Assembly (NCBI GenBank): GCA_020849105.1
Contig: JADLGW010000004.1
Coordinates: 1-64,000 of the forward strand
DNA length: 64,000 nucleotides
From: Phycisphaerales bacterium
Lineage (GTDB): Bacteria; Planctomycetota; Phycisphaerae; Phycisphaerales; UBA1924
Direction of reading: 5' to 3'
Shown here in pieces: positions 44,952 through 53,867 of this stretch. Both the position numbers and the translations under genes were made by a program. The notes under the pieces were generated by a model, which was not told the DNA's origin, did not search any database, and saw nothing but the letters and a program-made list of their open reading frames with translations. Every line of letters starts with the position of its first letter. Position 1 is the first letter of the stretch.

Positions 44952-46541
44952 TCAGCGTGCGTACTCAACGGCCCGGGTCTCGCGCAGCACCGTGACCCGG
45001 ATCTCGCCCGGGAAGGTCATCTGGTCGCTGACCTTCTTGGCGATGTCGCGGGCGATCAGGTGGGCCTCATCGTCCCCGACTTTGGCCGCGTCCACCATGA
45101 CGCGAACCTCGCGCCCCGCCTGGATCGCGTACGCCTCCGTCACGCCGGGCATGCCCAGGGCGATGTCCTGGAGTTCGTTGAGCCGCTGCACATACCGCTC
45201 CATGGATTCGCGCCGAGCCCCGGGGCGGGCGCTGCTCACGGCGTCGGCGGCCATGACGATGGGTGTGTAGAAACTGGTCGAGGGGATGTCGGCGTGGTGC
45301 CCCCCGATGGCGTTGAGCACCGGTTCCTTCTCGCCGTGCTGCCGGGCGAAGTCCATGCCGATCTTCGGGTGGCCGCCCTCCATCTCGTGGTCCATCGCCT
45401 TGCCGATGTCGTGCAGGAACCCGCAGCGCCGGGCGAGCGTCCCGTCCAGCCCCAACTGGTCCGCGATGACCTGCGACAGGAACGCGACCTCCACCGAGTG
45501 GCGCAGCACGTTCTGCCCGTAACTGGTGCGGTACCACAACTTGCCCATCGCCTCGACGATCCTGGGGTGCATCCCGCGGAGGTTGACCTCCAGGGCCGCG
45601 TCCTTCCCGTACTTCAGGATGCGCTCGCCCACCTCGCTCTGCACCTTCGCCACGACCTCCTCGATGCGCGCGGGGTGCATCCGCCCGTCGGCGATCAGGC
45701 GTTCCAGGGCCTCCACCGCCACCGCCTGGCGCACCTTGTCGAAGCACGACACGACGATCACGCCCGGCGTGTCGTCCACGATGATGTCCACGCCGGTGAC
45801 GCGCTCGATGGCGCGGATGTTGCGCCCCTCGCGCCCGATGATCCGCCCCTTCATGTCGTCGGACGGGATCGCCACGCTGCGGACCGTGGTCTCGCTGGTG
45901 TGCTCGGTCGCGTACCGCTGCACGGCCATCAGCGTGATCTCCAGGGCCTTGTCCTTCGCCTCGTGCTCGGCCTCCTCGGTCACCTTGCGGACCACCTTGG
46001 CCATGTCGAGGCGAGAATCCTCTTCGACGCGCCGCAGGAGCTGGGTCCTGGCGTCGGCCACGCTGAGGCCGGCAACCTTCACCAGTGCTTCCTTCTGCTG
46101 GGCGAGCGCCAGGTCGATCTCGCCCTCCCTCTGCGTGATCTTCTGTTCTCTGCCCTTGAACCCCTCGGCCTGCCGTGAGAGCGCCTGTTCCTTGAGGGCC
46201 AGGGCCTCCTCCTTTCGGTCAAAGAGGTCCTCCCGTTTGGCGAGGCGCCGTTCCTGCTCGCGCAGGTCGTCCCGCTCCTTCTCGAACTCCTGGTCAAACC
46301 TGGCCTTGCGCTCCAGCCGCTGCCTTTCGGCCTCCAGTTCGGCCTTCTGCGCGGCGGACCGGGCGTCCTCGCGGGCGGCATCGACGATTCCGGCGGCCTG
46401 GCGCCTGGCATCGCCGAGCGACTTGGCGGTGCGGGCCCGGATGGCCAGCCACGCCAGCACCCCCCCGAGAATGACCCCGGCGAGCCCGGCGACACCCAGC
46501 ATCCAACTCTGCACCTCGGCCAAAACCCGCAGCCCTGGCAT
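44952..46541 (-). CDS. rny: Ribonuclease Y
   Basis: This membrane-anchored endoribonuclease has 529 residues. It has an N-terminal membrane helix (VAGLAGVILGGVLAWLAI), a long coiled coil (~50-200), a KH domain (MKGRIIGREGRNIRAIE), and an HD domain (HSVEVAFLS, HDIGKAMDHE, GGHHADI). RNase Y starts bulk mRNA decay in bacteria that lack RNase E. The ATG at 46541 is the first in-frame start before the helix. A good promoter with a long leader is upstream on the minus strand. Nothing odd is seen in the catalytic residues. Confidence 0.94.
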   Translation of the reverse strand: MPGLRVLAEVQSWMLGVAGLAGVILGGVLAWLAIRARTAKSLGDARRQAAGIVDAAREDARSAAQKAELEAERQRLERKARFDQEFEKERDDLREQERRLAKREDLFDRKEEALALKEQALSRQAEGFKGREQKITQREGEIDLALAQQKEALVKVAGLSVADARTQLLRRVEEDSRLDMAKVVRKVTEEAEHEAKDKALEITLMAVQRYATEHTSETTVRSVAIPSDDMKGRIIGREGRNIRAIERVTGVDIIVDDTPGVIVVSCFDKVRQAVAVEALERLIADGRMHPARIEEVVAKVQSEVGERILKYGKDAALEVNLRGMHPRIVEAMGKLWYRTSYGQNVLRHSVEVAFLSQVIADQLGLDGTLARRCGFLHDIGKAMDHEMEGGHPKIGMDFARQHGEKEPVLNAIGGHHADIPSTSFYTPIVMAADAVSSARPGARRESMERYVQRLNELQDIALGMPGVTEAYAIQAGREVRVMVDAAKVGDDEAHLIARDIAKKVSDQMTFPGEIRVTVLRETRAVEYAR

Positions 46542-46872
46542 GGGGTACCCCTGTTCGTTCCCGGCGCCCGAGAAAGCGCCGGGCCGGCGTGTGCGCCGGT
46601 CTTGCCGAACACAGGTTTGCACGGGCACTCGGCGGCCCCACGGCCGCCCCATTATCGAACTGCGGAGTGGCGGCGGGCCGCCCGCTGCGGGCTCGGTCGC
46701 CCTGATCGGGGGTCCGCGTGAGACACAACCCCGTCACCCACGCCGAATCGAAATGTCAGGCCCCATCGGGCCGCCAAGTACCGTTGGAGGCGGGGTTGTC
46801 CCCCTGTGCCGGGGCCCCGCGTGCAAACCCGTCTGTTTCTTCGTCACCGCACAATCAATGGTGAACAGGTCC
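46542..46872 (-). other. Long untranslated leader upstream of rny
   Basis: No gene is seen on either strand between the rny start and the candidate promoter. Several GC-rich inverted repeats (for example GGCGCACACGCC and GGCGCCGGG regions near 46565-46600) could fold. This might hold regulation of RNase Y expression, because RNase mRNAs are often autoregulated through their leaders. Confidence 0.35.
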
Positions 46873-46902
46873 ATTATACGACAGGTTGCACCCGATCGTG
46901 AA
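46873..46902 (-). promoter_or_regulatory. Candidate rny promoter with consensus -10
   Basis: On the minus strand TATAAT (46878-46873) is a perfect -10 box, with TTCACG 18 bp upstream (46902-46897). The transcript toward rny would have an unusually long leader of about 325 nt. A match this good is rare in DNA of this GC content. Confidence 0.55.
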
Positions 46903-46965
46903 GTTTCCTCGCCGCGGCACGATTCTGCTACAGTCCCGGCCATGATTCGACCGGGAGAACCGTCC

Positions 46966-47763
46966 ATGCCCATCCCCCGATCACGCCAACCCCGTCGCCT
47001 TGCTCTGATCCTGGCCGCCGTGGCGGCCGCACTCCTGGGCGGATGCCACGGGGTGGCCAAGATTCCGGTGACGATCACGGGCCCCGAGATCACGCGGGAG
47101 TCACGCCCGGCGATCGACGTGAGAAACTGGGCGGGATCGGTGTTTATCCAGGCCGATCCGACCATCAAGCACGCCTCGGTGACGGCCAGGGCCATCCCCA
47201 GACGGGGGGGTGCCCCCAAGGGGGACGACCTGGAGCGGCAGACGTTTGTCGCGGCTGAATCGAAGGTCGAGGGCGGACACTCCACGCTGCGGGTGGTTTC
47301 GGAGACCAGGCTGGGCGACCCGGACCTGTCCGAGGCCAGGCTGGTCATCAAGGTCCCCAGTTGTGGCGGGATCATGGTCCGCAATGCCGCGGGGCCTGTC
47401 GAGGTGCGGGGCGCGGCGGGGGCGATCACGATCGAGAACGGTGCCGGCAACCAGGCCGGTGGGCTGGTGATCGTGCGGACCGACCAGGTCATCACAGACC
47501 CGGTGACGATCACCACGACCAACGGCAAGATTCACTTCCAGGCCGCCCCGGGGACGAGCGGGCAGTTTGACATCCAGTCGGACGATGGGATGGCGGTGAT
47601 GTACGCGCTGGTCGGCACCCTGCGGGTGACCAGCGCCACCGCTGACCACTTTGTCGGTGTCCTCAACAATGGCGAGAACCCGGTGACCATCCGCACCGGG
47701 AAGGGCACCGCCGAGGTCTACATCATCGAGAACGCGGGGTCCTACCGCCCGGTGCGGCGGTAG
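46966..47763 (+). CDS. Lipoprotein, DUF4097-like beta-repeat protein
   Basis: This 265-residue lipoprotein has a membrane stretch LALILAAVAAALLGGCHG with a clear lipobox. The mature part is rich in short beta strands and Gly/Asn turns, with VRNWAGSVFIQADPTIK and GGIMVRNAAGPVEVRGAAGAITIENG, which resemble DUF4097-type putative adhesin repeats. GGGAGAA precedes the ATG at 46966 by seven bases and decides the start over an ATG at 46942. It is divergent from rny and convergent with the asparagine synthetase gene. Confidence 0.7.
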   Translation: MPIPRSRQPRRLALILAAVAAALLGGCHGVAKIPVTITGPEITRESRPAIDVRNWAGSVFIQADPTIKHASVTARAIPRRGGAPKGDDLERQTFVAAESKVEGGHSTLRVVSETRLGDPDLSEARLVIKVPSCGGIMVRNAAGPVEVRGAAGAITIENGAGNQAGGLVIVRTDQVITDPVTITTTNGKIHFQAAPGTSGQFDIQSDDGMAVMYALVGTLRVTSATADHFVGVLNNGENPVTIRTGKGTAEVYIIENAGSYRPVRR

Positions 47764-47778
47764 TTCGACAGGTCTCGA

Positions 47779-49569
47779 TCAGCCGGCCCACATGGCAAGG
47801 TTGATCATCGGCCATGCCAGGCGCCAGTGGTCGGACGGCCGGCGTGCGACCTCCTCCAGCACCCCCGAATGGAAGAGCGACCCGAGCAGCGCCGACGAGG
47901 TGACGCGCCCCGCGTGGTCCGCCACCCATGCCTGGAACGGCAGTGGAAAACTCGCCTTCGGGCGAGCGACCGTTTCCGCCGGCAGGTCGGCGGCGAATGC
48001 CCGGCGGAGGACCCGCTTCGTGTGGACCCCACCGCCCTCCAGCGTGAACCGCTCGGACATCGGGAGCGACTCAGCCAGGGCCGCGACGCGGGCGTCGGCC
48101 AGGGGCGTTCGGCCCTCGACCCCCTGGAGCATCGCGGCCGTGTCGAGCCTTGCCAGCAGGCCGGCCAGGTTCACCCGACGGTGGAAGCGGAGGTGCGCGG
48201 ACAGCGGCTCGGGACACCCGTGGGACGCCTCGGCGAACTCGGACTCGTAGAACTCGGACAGGGTCGCGTCGTGCTCAAGGCCCGTCCAGGCTTTCGGGTG
48301 CAGCCGTTCCGCCTTCTCCTCCGGCGTCATCCAGGCGTTGGAGGTGAGTTGAAACCGGCCGCGCTCGCCCGGGCCCGCGTCGGTGCCGCGGCGCGACTCA
48401 AAGTCCGCGGCGGCGAGCATGGGGGCTTCGTACCCGCCAAAGAGTTCATCCGCTCCCTCTCCCGAGAGAGCGACCTTGAAGCCCTGTGACCTGAGGCAGC
48501 GCGAGACCTCGTTGATCGCGACCTCGTTGGGGGTGCTCAGGGGCTGGCCCAGGGCGGCGATCATCTCCGGCCACCGCGCGGCGAAGAGGTCGCGCGTCAC
48601 CGGGACCTCGGTGTGGTCCGCGCCGATGTGGCCGGCGACGAGCCTCGCGTGCGCGAAGTCCTCCGCGCCGCCGAACTCCGGCGGCGCGTCCGGGGCGCCG
48701 GCGCAGTAGGTGCGGAGTGAACCGGCTTCGCGCCGCGCGATACTCGCCACGATCGCGCTGTCCAGCCCGCCGCTGAGAAGGCAGCACAGGGGAACGTCGG
48801 AGCGGAGGTGGCAGCGGACGGAATCAATGACCGATGCCCGGACCGCATCGGCCGCGGCCCCCGCTTCCGGGCGGGGCTGGTTGAAGCCGATGCTCAGCCG
48901 CTGCCGGCGCGGGGCCGCGTGCGAACAGTCCCAGAGCAGCGATTCTCCGGGGCGGAGGGTGCGTATTCCCTCGTACAGGGTTCGGTCACCCAGTGTCGTT
49001 CGGATGGTGGTGAGGTAGGCGCTGACCGTGACCAGATCCGGGCGGGGCGCCGGGCCGGGCATGGAGGCGAGCACGGAAGCCTGGCTGGCAAAGGCGAGTT
49101 GCCCGACCGCCAGACGGTAGTAGAGCGGCTTGATCCCCAGCGCATCACGGGCGAGCAGGAGCGAGGGGCCGCGGGTATCCAGAAGCGCCAGGGCGTACAT
49201 GCCGCGGAGCCGTGCCAGGCCGGGCGGTCCCCAGGCCGTCAGGGCCCGGAGCACTGTTTCGGTATCGGATCGCGTCGTGAACCGCTGGCCCTCCCTGGAC
49301 AGGTCCGCGCGCAGGTCGGCGTCGTTGTATATCTCGCCGTTGTAGGCCAGCACGAAACGCCCGTCCGCGCTGACCATGGGCTGTGCGGCCGCGGGGGATG
49401 GGTCCACGATGACGAGACGGCGGTGCCCGATGATCGCCGTGTCATTCTGCCAAAGGCCGGCACCATCGGGGCCGCGGGGAGCCATCCGGTCGCGGGCACG
49501 TTCAACGTCCTCGCGGGTGAACCCCGGTCGCACCCCCCGCGCCGCCACCACGCCGATGAGCCCGCACAT
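47779..49569 (-). CDS. asnB: Asparagine synthetase, glutamine-hydrolysing
   Basis: This protein has 596 residues. The N-terminal glutaminase domain starts with catalytic Cys2 (MCGLIGVV), with RGPDGAG, LAYNGEIYN and the SDTETVL motif. The synthetase domain carries the PP-loop SGGLDS, GEGADELFGGYE and RVNLAGLLARLDTAAMLQGVEGRTPLAD. It makes asparagine from aspartate, glutamine and ATP. Related enzymes of this fold amidate sugars or peptides in polysaccharide loci, so the substrate could differ; no glycan genes are adjacent here. The start at 49569 is forced by the catalytic cysteine. Confidence 0.88.
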   Translation of the reverse strand: MCGLIGVVAARGVRPGFTREDVERARDRMAPRGPDGAGLWQNDTAIIGHRRLVIVDPSPAAAQPMVSADGRFVLAYNGEIYNDADLRADLSREGQRFTTRSDTETVLRALTAWGPPGLARLRGMYALALLDTRGPSLLLARDALGIKPLYYRLAVGQLAFASQASVLASMPGPAPRPDLVTVSAYLTTIRTTLGDRTLYEGIRTLRPGESLLWDCSHAAPRRQRLSIGFNQPRPEAGAAADAVRASVIDSVRCHLRSDVPLCCLLSGGLDSAIVASIARREAGSLRTYCAGAPDAPPEFGGAEDFAHARLVAGHIGADHTEVPVTRDLFAARWPEMIAALGQPLSTPNEVAINEVSRCLRSQGFKVALSGEGADELFGGYEAPMLAAADFESRRGTDAGPGERGRFQLTSNAWMTPEEKAERLHPKAWTGLEHDATLSEFYESEFAEASHGCPEPLSAHLRFHRRVNLAGLLARLDTAAMLQGVEGRTPLADARVAALAESLPMSERFTLEGGGVHTKRVLRRAFAADLPAETVARPKASFPLPFQAWVADHAGRVTSSALLGSLFHSGVLEEVARRPSDHWRLAWPMINLAMWAG

Positions 49570-49648
49570 GGGGTGGCTATCGGCTTGGCAGCCCGGTTGT
49601 CCGTCGCAATCTCTCGGGTGGCACGGGTAGAAGGGCCGCCCGCCGGAT

Positions 49649-50053
49649 TCACACCCAGACCTGGACGATCAGATTGGGTTCCTTGAGTTTGCCCTGCCAC
49701 TCCCCCACCGTTGTCGTGACGAGTTTGACCTCAAATGACGGATGGGCGTCAAGCCACTCGTTGATCTGGCGGTCCAGGTACTCCAGGCTGTCGCCGCCGA
49801 GTTTGCAGTGGAAGGACTTCATGTGACAGGCGCCCGTGCCCAGGGCGGACGGCTGCCGGGCCCACACGTCCTCAATTTTCCCCGTGCCGGCGCCGAGTTT
49901 CTGGTCCATCGCCTTGATCTTGGGCGACCCGACATCGGTGCGGACCACGGACCCCGTGCCCCCGTCGGGACGGATCGAGGGTGTGACCGGCTGCGGCGCG
50001 TGCACAGGCGAAGACCCCACGCCGCCGGGGAACGGGCTGGTGCTCTCGGGCAT
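49649..50053 (-). CDS. Small uncharacterised protein
   Basis: This 134-residue protein starts MPESTSPFPGGVGS, has a low-complexity Pro/Gly/Thr N-terminus, and a conserved-looking C-terminal half with HCKLGGDSLEYLDRQINEWLDAHPSFEVKLVTTTVGEWQGKL and NLIVQVWV. It is probably cytosolic. I do not recognise the family. The ATG at 50053 is preceded by GGGGG; the frame extends 12 bp upstream to a TTG. It is 63 bp downstream of the phosphoesterase-like gene on the same strand. Confidence 0.55.
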   Translation of the reverse strand: MPESTSPFPGGVGSSPVHAPQPVTPSIRPDGGTGSVVRTDVGSPKIKAMDQKLGAGTGKIEDVWARQPSALGTGACHMKSFHCKLGGDSLEYLDRQINEWLDAHPSFEVKLVTTTVGEWQGKLKEPNLIVQVWV

Positions 50054-50116
50054 GTTGACCCCCAAACGCGGCCAAGGGCTGCCGCTGGTGCAGACTACAC
50101 GGAGATCGGGCCGCCG

Positions 50117-50494
50117 TCACGCTCCGGGTTCAAGTTTTTCGGAGATGAACGCGAATCGCCAGAAGCCGTCGGGGCCGCGCGAACCCGCGAACCGGCCGCG
50201 CACCGGGCCGAGTGAACCCAGGACGATGAATCGATCGGGCCGGTCCAACTCCACGACCACCGTACCGTCCGCGACTCGGCGGACCGAACCGCGATCACCG
50301 GTGACCGGCCCCTCGTAGGTCAGGTACGCCTCCCGATGATCAGGCAGGCGCTCCGCACCGAAGCAGGCCGGACCGAGGTCGATCCGCACCGCGACGCGAA
50401 ACGTCGTGAGGCCGCCGCCCAGCCGCTGGATCATCCAGTCCCAATGGGCGCTTCCATCCGGGGTGTCGTGCCGCAGCAGAACGGTCGCCGCCAT
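50117..50494 (-). CDS. Stand-alone LigD 3'-phosphoesterase-like domain protein
   Basis: This 125-residue protein resembles the N-terminal phosphoesterase domain of bacterial LigD. The conserved pattern begins VLLRHDTPDGSAHWDWMI (His and Asp at the metal site), then EAYLTYEGPVTGDRGSVRRV and GRFAGSRGPDGFWRFAFI. In LigD this domain trims 3'-phosphates during non-homologous end joining. Here there is no ligase or polymerase domain and no ku gene nearby, so a role in end joining is unproven. The ATG at 50494 is the first in frame. Confidence 0.75.
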   Translation of the reverse strand: MAATVLLRHDTPDGSAHWDWMIQRLGGGLTTFRVAVRIDLGPACFGAERLPDHREAYLTYEGPVTGDRGSVRRVADGTVVVELDRPDRFIVLGSLGPVRGRFAGSRGPDGFWRFAFISEKLEPGA

Positions 50495-50586
50495 GGCCGA
50501 TGCTATCGACAGGGCTACCCTCGGGTTGGCAAGGGCGGAGGCCCCGGCTGTAGGATGCGGCCGCGTTGAAACAGGGAGGTTTCGTC

Positions 50587-51255
50587 ATGGGTGCCAAGCG
50601 GATGAGGATGGTGGCGGTCGTGGGTGCGGCGGTGTGGCTGGGCGGGTGCGCCAGCCAGCGGCCGCTGGTCGATGTGCGGGCTTCGGGCGACCGCGCCATG
50701 GAGGCCGGGGAATACGACCAGGCCCTGAAGGACTACACCGAGTTCGTGGACCGGCGGGCCGGCGACGCGGGGGTCGAGAACAGCCTGGCGCTGGCGTTGC
50801 TGGCGACCCACCAGCCGGCCCTGGCCGTGGAGCACGCGTGGCGGGCGTACGACGCCGCGCCCGGCGATGACGCCCACATCGAGACCTTGGCACGGGCCAT
50901 GCACGAGGCCGGACAGACCAGCGAGATGCAGACGTTCCTGCGCGACCAGACCCACAGCCGCGGTCGGGTGCAGGATTACCTGCGCCTCGGGCGTTACGCT
51001 GCCGCGGCCGGCGACGCGGACGGGGCGGAGGTTGCCCTGAAGACCGGGGCGGAACTGGACAAGGGGCGGACGCTGGCGCCGCAACTGGCCCTGGCGGACC
51101 TGTACCGCCGGATCGGCGACACGAAGAACGAGGTCATGCGGCTTCGGATGGCCCTGTACCTGGACCCGGTGAACTCCGAGGTCAACGAGCGTCTGCGGGC
51201 GCTGGGCGAGGTGCCGGGTCCGAGTTTCGCGTTGCAGCCGAGCGAGACGCCGTAA
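50587..51255 (+). CDS. Lipoprotein with TPR-like repeats
   Basis: This 222-residue protein has a lipobox VWLGGCASQ. The mature part is mostly helical with TPR-like units (ASGDRAMEAGEYDQALKDYTEF, LGRYAAAAGDADGAEVALKTG, LYRRIGDTKNEVMRLRMALYLDP). TPR lipoproteins commonly act as scaffolds in the periplasm. GAGGTTTCGTC before the ATG at 50587 supports the start. The end lies about 10 bp before a 77-bp tandem repeat array. Confidence 0.75.
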   Translation: MGAKRMRMVAVVGAAVWLGGCASQRPLVDVRASGDRAMEAGEYDQALKDYTEFVDRRAGDAGVENSLALALLATHQPALAVEHAWRAYDAAPGDDAHIETLARAMHEAGQTSEMQTFLRDQTHSRGRVQDYLRLGRYAAAAGDADGAEVALKTGAELDKGRTLAPQLALADLYRRIGDTKNEVMRLRMALYLDPVNSEVNERLRALGEVPGPSFALQPSETP

Positions 51256-51264
51256 GGGGCCCGC

Positions 51265-51641
51265 AGCGCGGGGTGTTTTCAGAGCCCCAAGCGGGAGCGT
51301 GGGGTTGCACCCGTCGCTTCCGCGACGGGCTCTGTTACGGAGCGCGGGGTATCTTTCAGAGCCCCACGCGGGAGCGTGGGGTTGCACCCGTCGCCACCGC
51401 GACGGGCTCTGTTACGGAGCGCGGGGTTTCCTTCGGAGCCCCACGCGGGAGCGTGGGGTTGCACCCGTCGCTTCCGCGACGGGCTCTGTTGCGGAGCGCG
51501 GGGTTTCCTTCGGAGACCCACGCGGGAGCGTGGGGTTGTACCCGTCGCTTCCGCGACGGGCTCTGTTACGGAGCGCGGGGTTTCCTTCGGAGCCCCACGC
51601 GGAGCGTGGGGTCATACCCGTCGCTTCCGCGATGGGCTCTG
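51265..51641. repeat. Tandem array of five 77-bp double-hairpin units
   Basis: Five copies follow with exactly 77-bp spacing (aligned GAG positions 51282, 51359, 51436, 51513, 51590). Each carries two hairpins, CCCCACGC GGGA GCGTGGGG and CCCGTCGC TTCC GCGACGGG, both 8-bp stems with 4-nt loops, joined by TTG.AC, and ends GGGCTCTGTTACGGAGCG. The first copy (CCCAAGC) and the last (one base deleted, altered TCATA) are more divergent than the inner ones. The array is between the TPR lipoprotein and the dehydrogenase genes and has no spacers, so it is not a CRISPR. Confidence 0.92.
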
Positions 51642-51906
51642 ATCTGCACCGCATATCTTCAAGGTGTGTCTCCCGGGGGCCGTGGGGGCCGCCGAGTGGT
51701 CTACACCGGGGCGGAGGTCCGGTTGCAGGCTGGATTTCAGATTTCTGACCCCGGCGCCGGCGGCCTGCTTCCACGTGATGGTGCGCCCGATGCTCGGGGC
51801 GCTGGGTAGCGGAGTCCGCCTCGCCGGGGAGTACGGCCGTTGCTGGGACGGCTGTCATCGGGTTGCCCGCGGTCATCCGATGTCCGGCCGTCGGGCGGAG
51901 CCCGGG
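51642..51906. other. Intergenic region after the repeat array
   Basis: No convincing gene is seen on either strand. Open frames through this part are short or cross the repeats. It may hold the terminators of the flanking transcripts, but no clear hairpin with a T-tract was found. Confidence 0.4.
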
Positions 51907-52035
51907 TTACGCGGGCGCCTCCGCCAGGTCGATCGGCCCGCCGCGGGAGACGCCGGGGTCGATGCCGACCTGGACGGCGCGGCGTGCGATCTGGGCCGGT
52001 CCCCTGTCCTTGCCGCTGTGTCTCTCACGCCGCAC
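51907..52035 (-). CDS. Possible small ORF overlapping the dehydrogenase end
   Basis: A 42-residue frame starts with GTG at 52035, overlapping the last codons of the dehydrogenase gene by 11 bp, and ends with TAA at 51907. The second half (AQIARRAVQVGIDPGVSRGG) has strong third-position GC, as real genes here do. No family is recognised. It could also be the remains of a gene. Confidence 0.25.
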   Translation of the reverse strand: MRRERHSGKDRGPAQIARRAVQVGIDPGVSRGGPIDLAEAPA

Positions 52036-52987
52036 GATTCGGCGGTTCGCGGCCTTCGAGAACAGCTCTCGCGCTGGCCTGCACCATCTCCGTCATCATC
52101 TCGCGGTAGCGCCCTGAGCCGCTGCCGATGTGCGGGGCGAGCACGGCGTTGTCGAGCGCCAGCAGGCCCGGATGGACCACCGGCTCCTTCTCGAAGACAT
52201 CGAGGCCGGCGCCGAAGATGCGGCGTTCCTTGAGGGCGGCGGCCAGGGCGGCCTCGTCCACGATGGGCCCCCGGGCGGTGTTGATGAGCACGGCGGTCGG
52301 CTTCATGAGCGCCAGTTGCGGCGCGCCGATCAGGCCGCGGGTCTGCGGCGTCAGCGGCGTGTGGATGCTGACCACGTCGGCCTCGCGCAGGCCCTCGTCC
52401 AGTTCCACGCGGCGGGCGGCGAGCGGGGCGAGTTCAAAGTCCCAGTGGCGCGAGCGCGCGACGTAGAGCACCCGCATCCCCCAGCCGATGGAGCGCACCG
52501 CCGTCGCGAAGCCGATGCGCCCGGCGCCGACGATCAGGAGCGTGCGCCCGGTCAGGTCCAGCCCGATGAACTCCGTCGGCCCCAGCGGGCCGCGTGCCGC
52601 GTACTCCGGGGTGCGGGTGAAACGGTCCGCCGGGACGACGTGCCGCGCCACGGCCAGGAGCAGCGCCCAGGCCATGTCCGCGGTACCCTCGGTCACCGCC
52701 CCGGGTGTGTTCGTCACCATGATGCCGCGAGCACGGCAGGCGTCCAGGTCGATGTTGTCCACACCGACGGCGAAGTTGCAGACGGCCTTCAGTTGCGGCC
52801 CGGCGGCGGCCAGGAGTTCGGCGTCCACGCGCTCCGACACCCATGTGACGATAACCGTCGCGCCGGCAACGTGCCGCAGGAGATCGGCGCGGGACATCTT
52901 CCCCTCCGGGCCGGAGCGGACCGTCGCGCCCGGAAGTTCCAGGCGGCCGGGCAGGGCGCGGGAGACGGCGACGATGGGGGCGGGCAT
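52025..52987 (-). CDS. D-2-hydroxyacid dehydrogenase (glyoxylate reductase-like)
   Basis: This 320-residue NAD(P)-dependent enzyme has the substrate-binding start and the linker ICNFAVGVDNIDLD-type sequence (here AVCNFAVGVDNIDLDACRARGI). The NAD motif is LLIVGAGRIGFATA, and the catalytic residues are R in INTARGPIVDE, E in EKEPVVHP and H in LAPHIGSGS. It reduces glyoxylate, hydroxypyruvate or similar 2-oxoacids; the exact substrate is open. The ATG at 52987 is divergent from the EEP gene only 37 bp away, so the two promoters must overlap. Confidence 0.88.
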   Translation of the reverse strand: MPAPIVAVSRALPGRLELPGATVRSGPEGKMSRADLLRHVAGATVIVTWVSERVDAELLAAAGPQLKAVCNFAVGVDNIDLDACRARGIMVTNTPGAVTEGTADMAWALLLAVARHVVPADRFTRTPEYAARGPLGPTEFIGLDLTGRTLLIVGAGRIGFATAVRSIGWGMRVLYVARSRHWDFELAPLAARRVELDEGLREADVVSIHTPLTPQTRGLIGAPQLALMKPTAVLINTARGPIVDEAALAAALKERRIFGAGLDVFEKEPVVHPGLLALDNAVLAPHIGSGSGRYREMMTEMVQASARAVLEGREPPNRAA

Positions 52988-53024
52988 GTGTGGTACGGTA
53001 GTAGCGGGGCGGCACGGAGGAGCG

Positions 53025-53825
53025 TTGACAAGAATCCTGGCCTGGAACCTGCGGCACGGGGGCGGCTCGAAGCGCATGGCGCCGATCGCGCTCTCGCTGC
53101 TCTCCCACGAGCCCGATGTGGTCGTGCTCACGGAGTTCCGGCGCACCACGGGCGGGCAGATCGCCGGCGTGCTGGCGGACCACGGCCTGTGCCACCAGGC
53201 GAGCACGGACCCGGCGGCCCACCGCAACGGCCTGATCGTGGCATCGCGGCACCCGATCCGGGCGGGTGCCGCGCCAACCCGTCGCGGAGAGACGGCGCTG
53301 AGCCGCGGCCCGGCCGCCCCGATGCTGCTGGAGCCGGCGGCGGGCCCCCGCCCCCCTTCGCTGCGCCACCGGTGGCTGGACTTTGAGATTCCCGACCTCG
53401 GCCTGGATTTCACGGCGGTCCACGCCCCGCACGATGATCCCTTTACCCGCAGCGGCCCATCGACCGCCCGGGCGGCGTGCTTCCGGGCCCTGGTTCAGGC
53501 CGCCCGGGAGCGGGGCGGTCGCCCGCACGTGATGATCGGCGACTTCAACTCCGGGCGGCACCACCTGGACGAAGCCGGGGCCACGTTCACACTGACCGCG
53601 GCTCTGGGGATGATCGCAAGTCTCGGGTACATAGACGCTTGGAGACACGTCAACGGGCAGGCTCGGGAGTTCACATGGTACAGCCACCTGGGCGGCGGGT
53701 TCCGCATCGACCATGCCCTTGTCTCCGCATCCGCCGGGCCCCGCGTGCGGGATTGCCGGTACTCCCACCCGGAGCGGGAGAACGACCTGTCGGACCATTC
53801 CGTGCTGCTCCTGGACCTTGCCTGA
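53025..53825 (+). CDS. Endonuclease/exonuclease/phosphatase family protein
   Basis: This 266-residue EEP-fold protein begins with TTG (TRILAWNLRHGG, the N of the metal site), and has E in VVVLTEFRR, H in VHAPHDD, the GDFNSG motif, and the C-terminal DHSVLLLDL. The family includes DNA-repair nucleases and lipid or nucleotide phosphodiesterases; no membrane or lipid motif is seen. The start is a TTG because GGAGG lies 5 bases upstream and no ATG is near. It is divergent from the dehydrogenase gene. Confidence 0.82.
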   Translation: MTRILAWNLRHGGGSKRMAPIALSLLSHEPDVVVLTEFRRTTGGQIAGVLADHGLCHQASTDPAAHRNGLIVASRHPIRAGAAPTRRGETALSRGPAAPMLLEPAAGPRPPSLRHRWLDFEIPDLGLDFTAVHAPHDDPFTRSGPSTARAACFRALVQAARERGGRPHVMIGDFNSGRHHLDEAGATFTLTAALGMIASLGYIDAWRHVNGQAREFTWYSHLGGGFRIDHALVSASAGPRVRDCRYSHPERENDLSDHSVLLLDLA

Positions 53826-53867
53826 CGCGGGAACGGGCGGAATTCCGCGTTTTCTCCGGTCCCCCAC

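Noticed and set aside
45526-46900. A long plus-strand frame through the rny gene
   Set aside because: Serine/arginine-rich shadow of rny; only its in-frame continuation after 46966 is a real lipoprotein gene.
51265-51641. CRISPR array
   Set aside because: The repeats are contiguous 77-bp units with no unique spacers and no cas genes nearby.
51279-51876. Small frames of the ERGVAPVASATG type in all three phases of the array
   Set aside because: They are just translations of the 77-bp repeat; no start site or bias supports expression.
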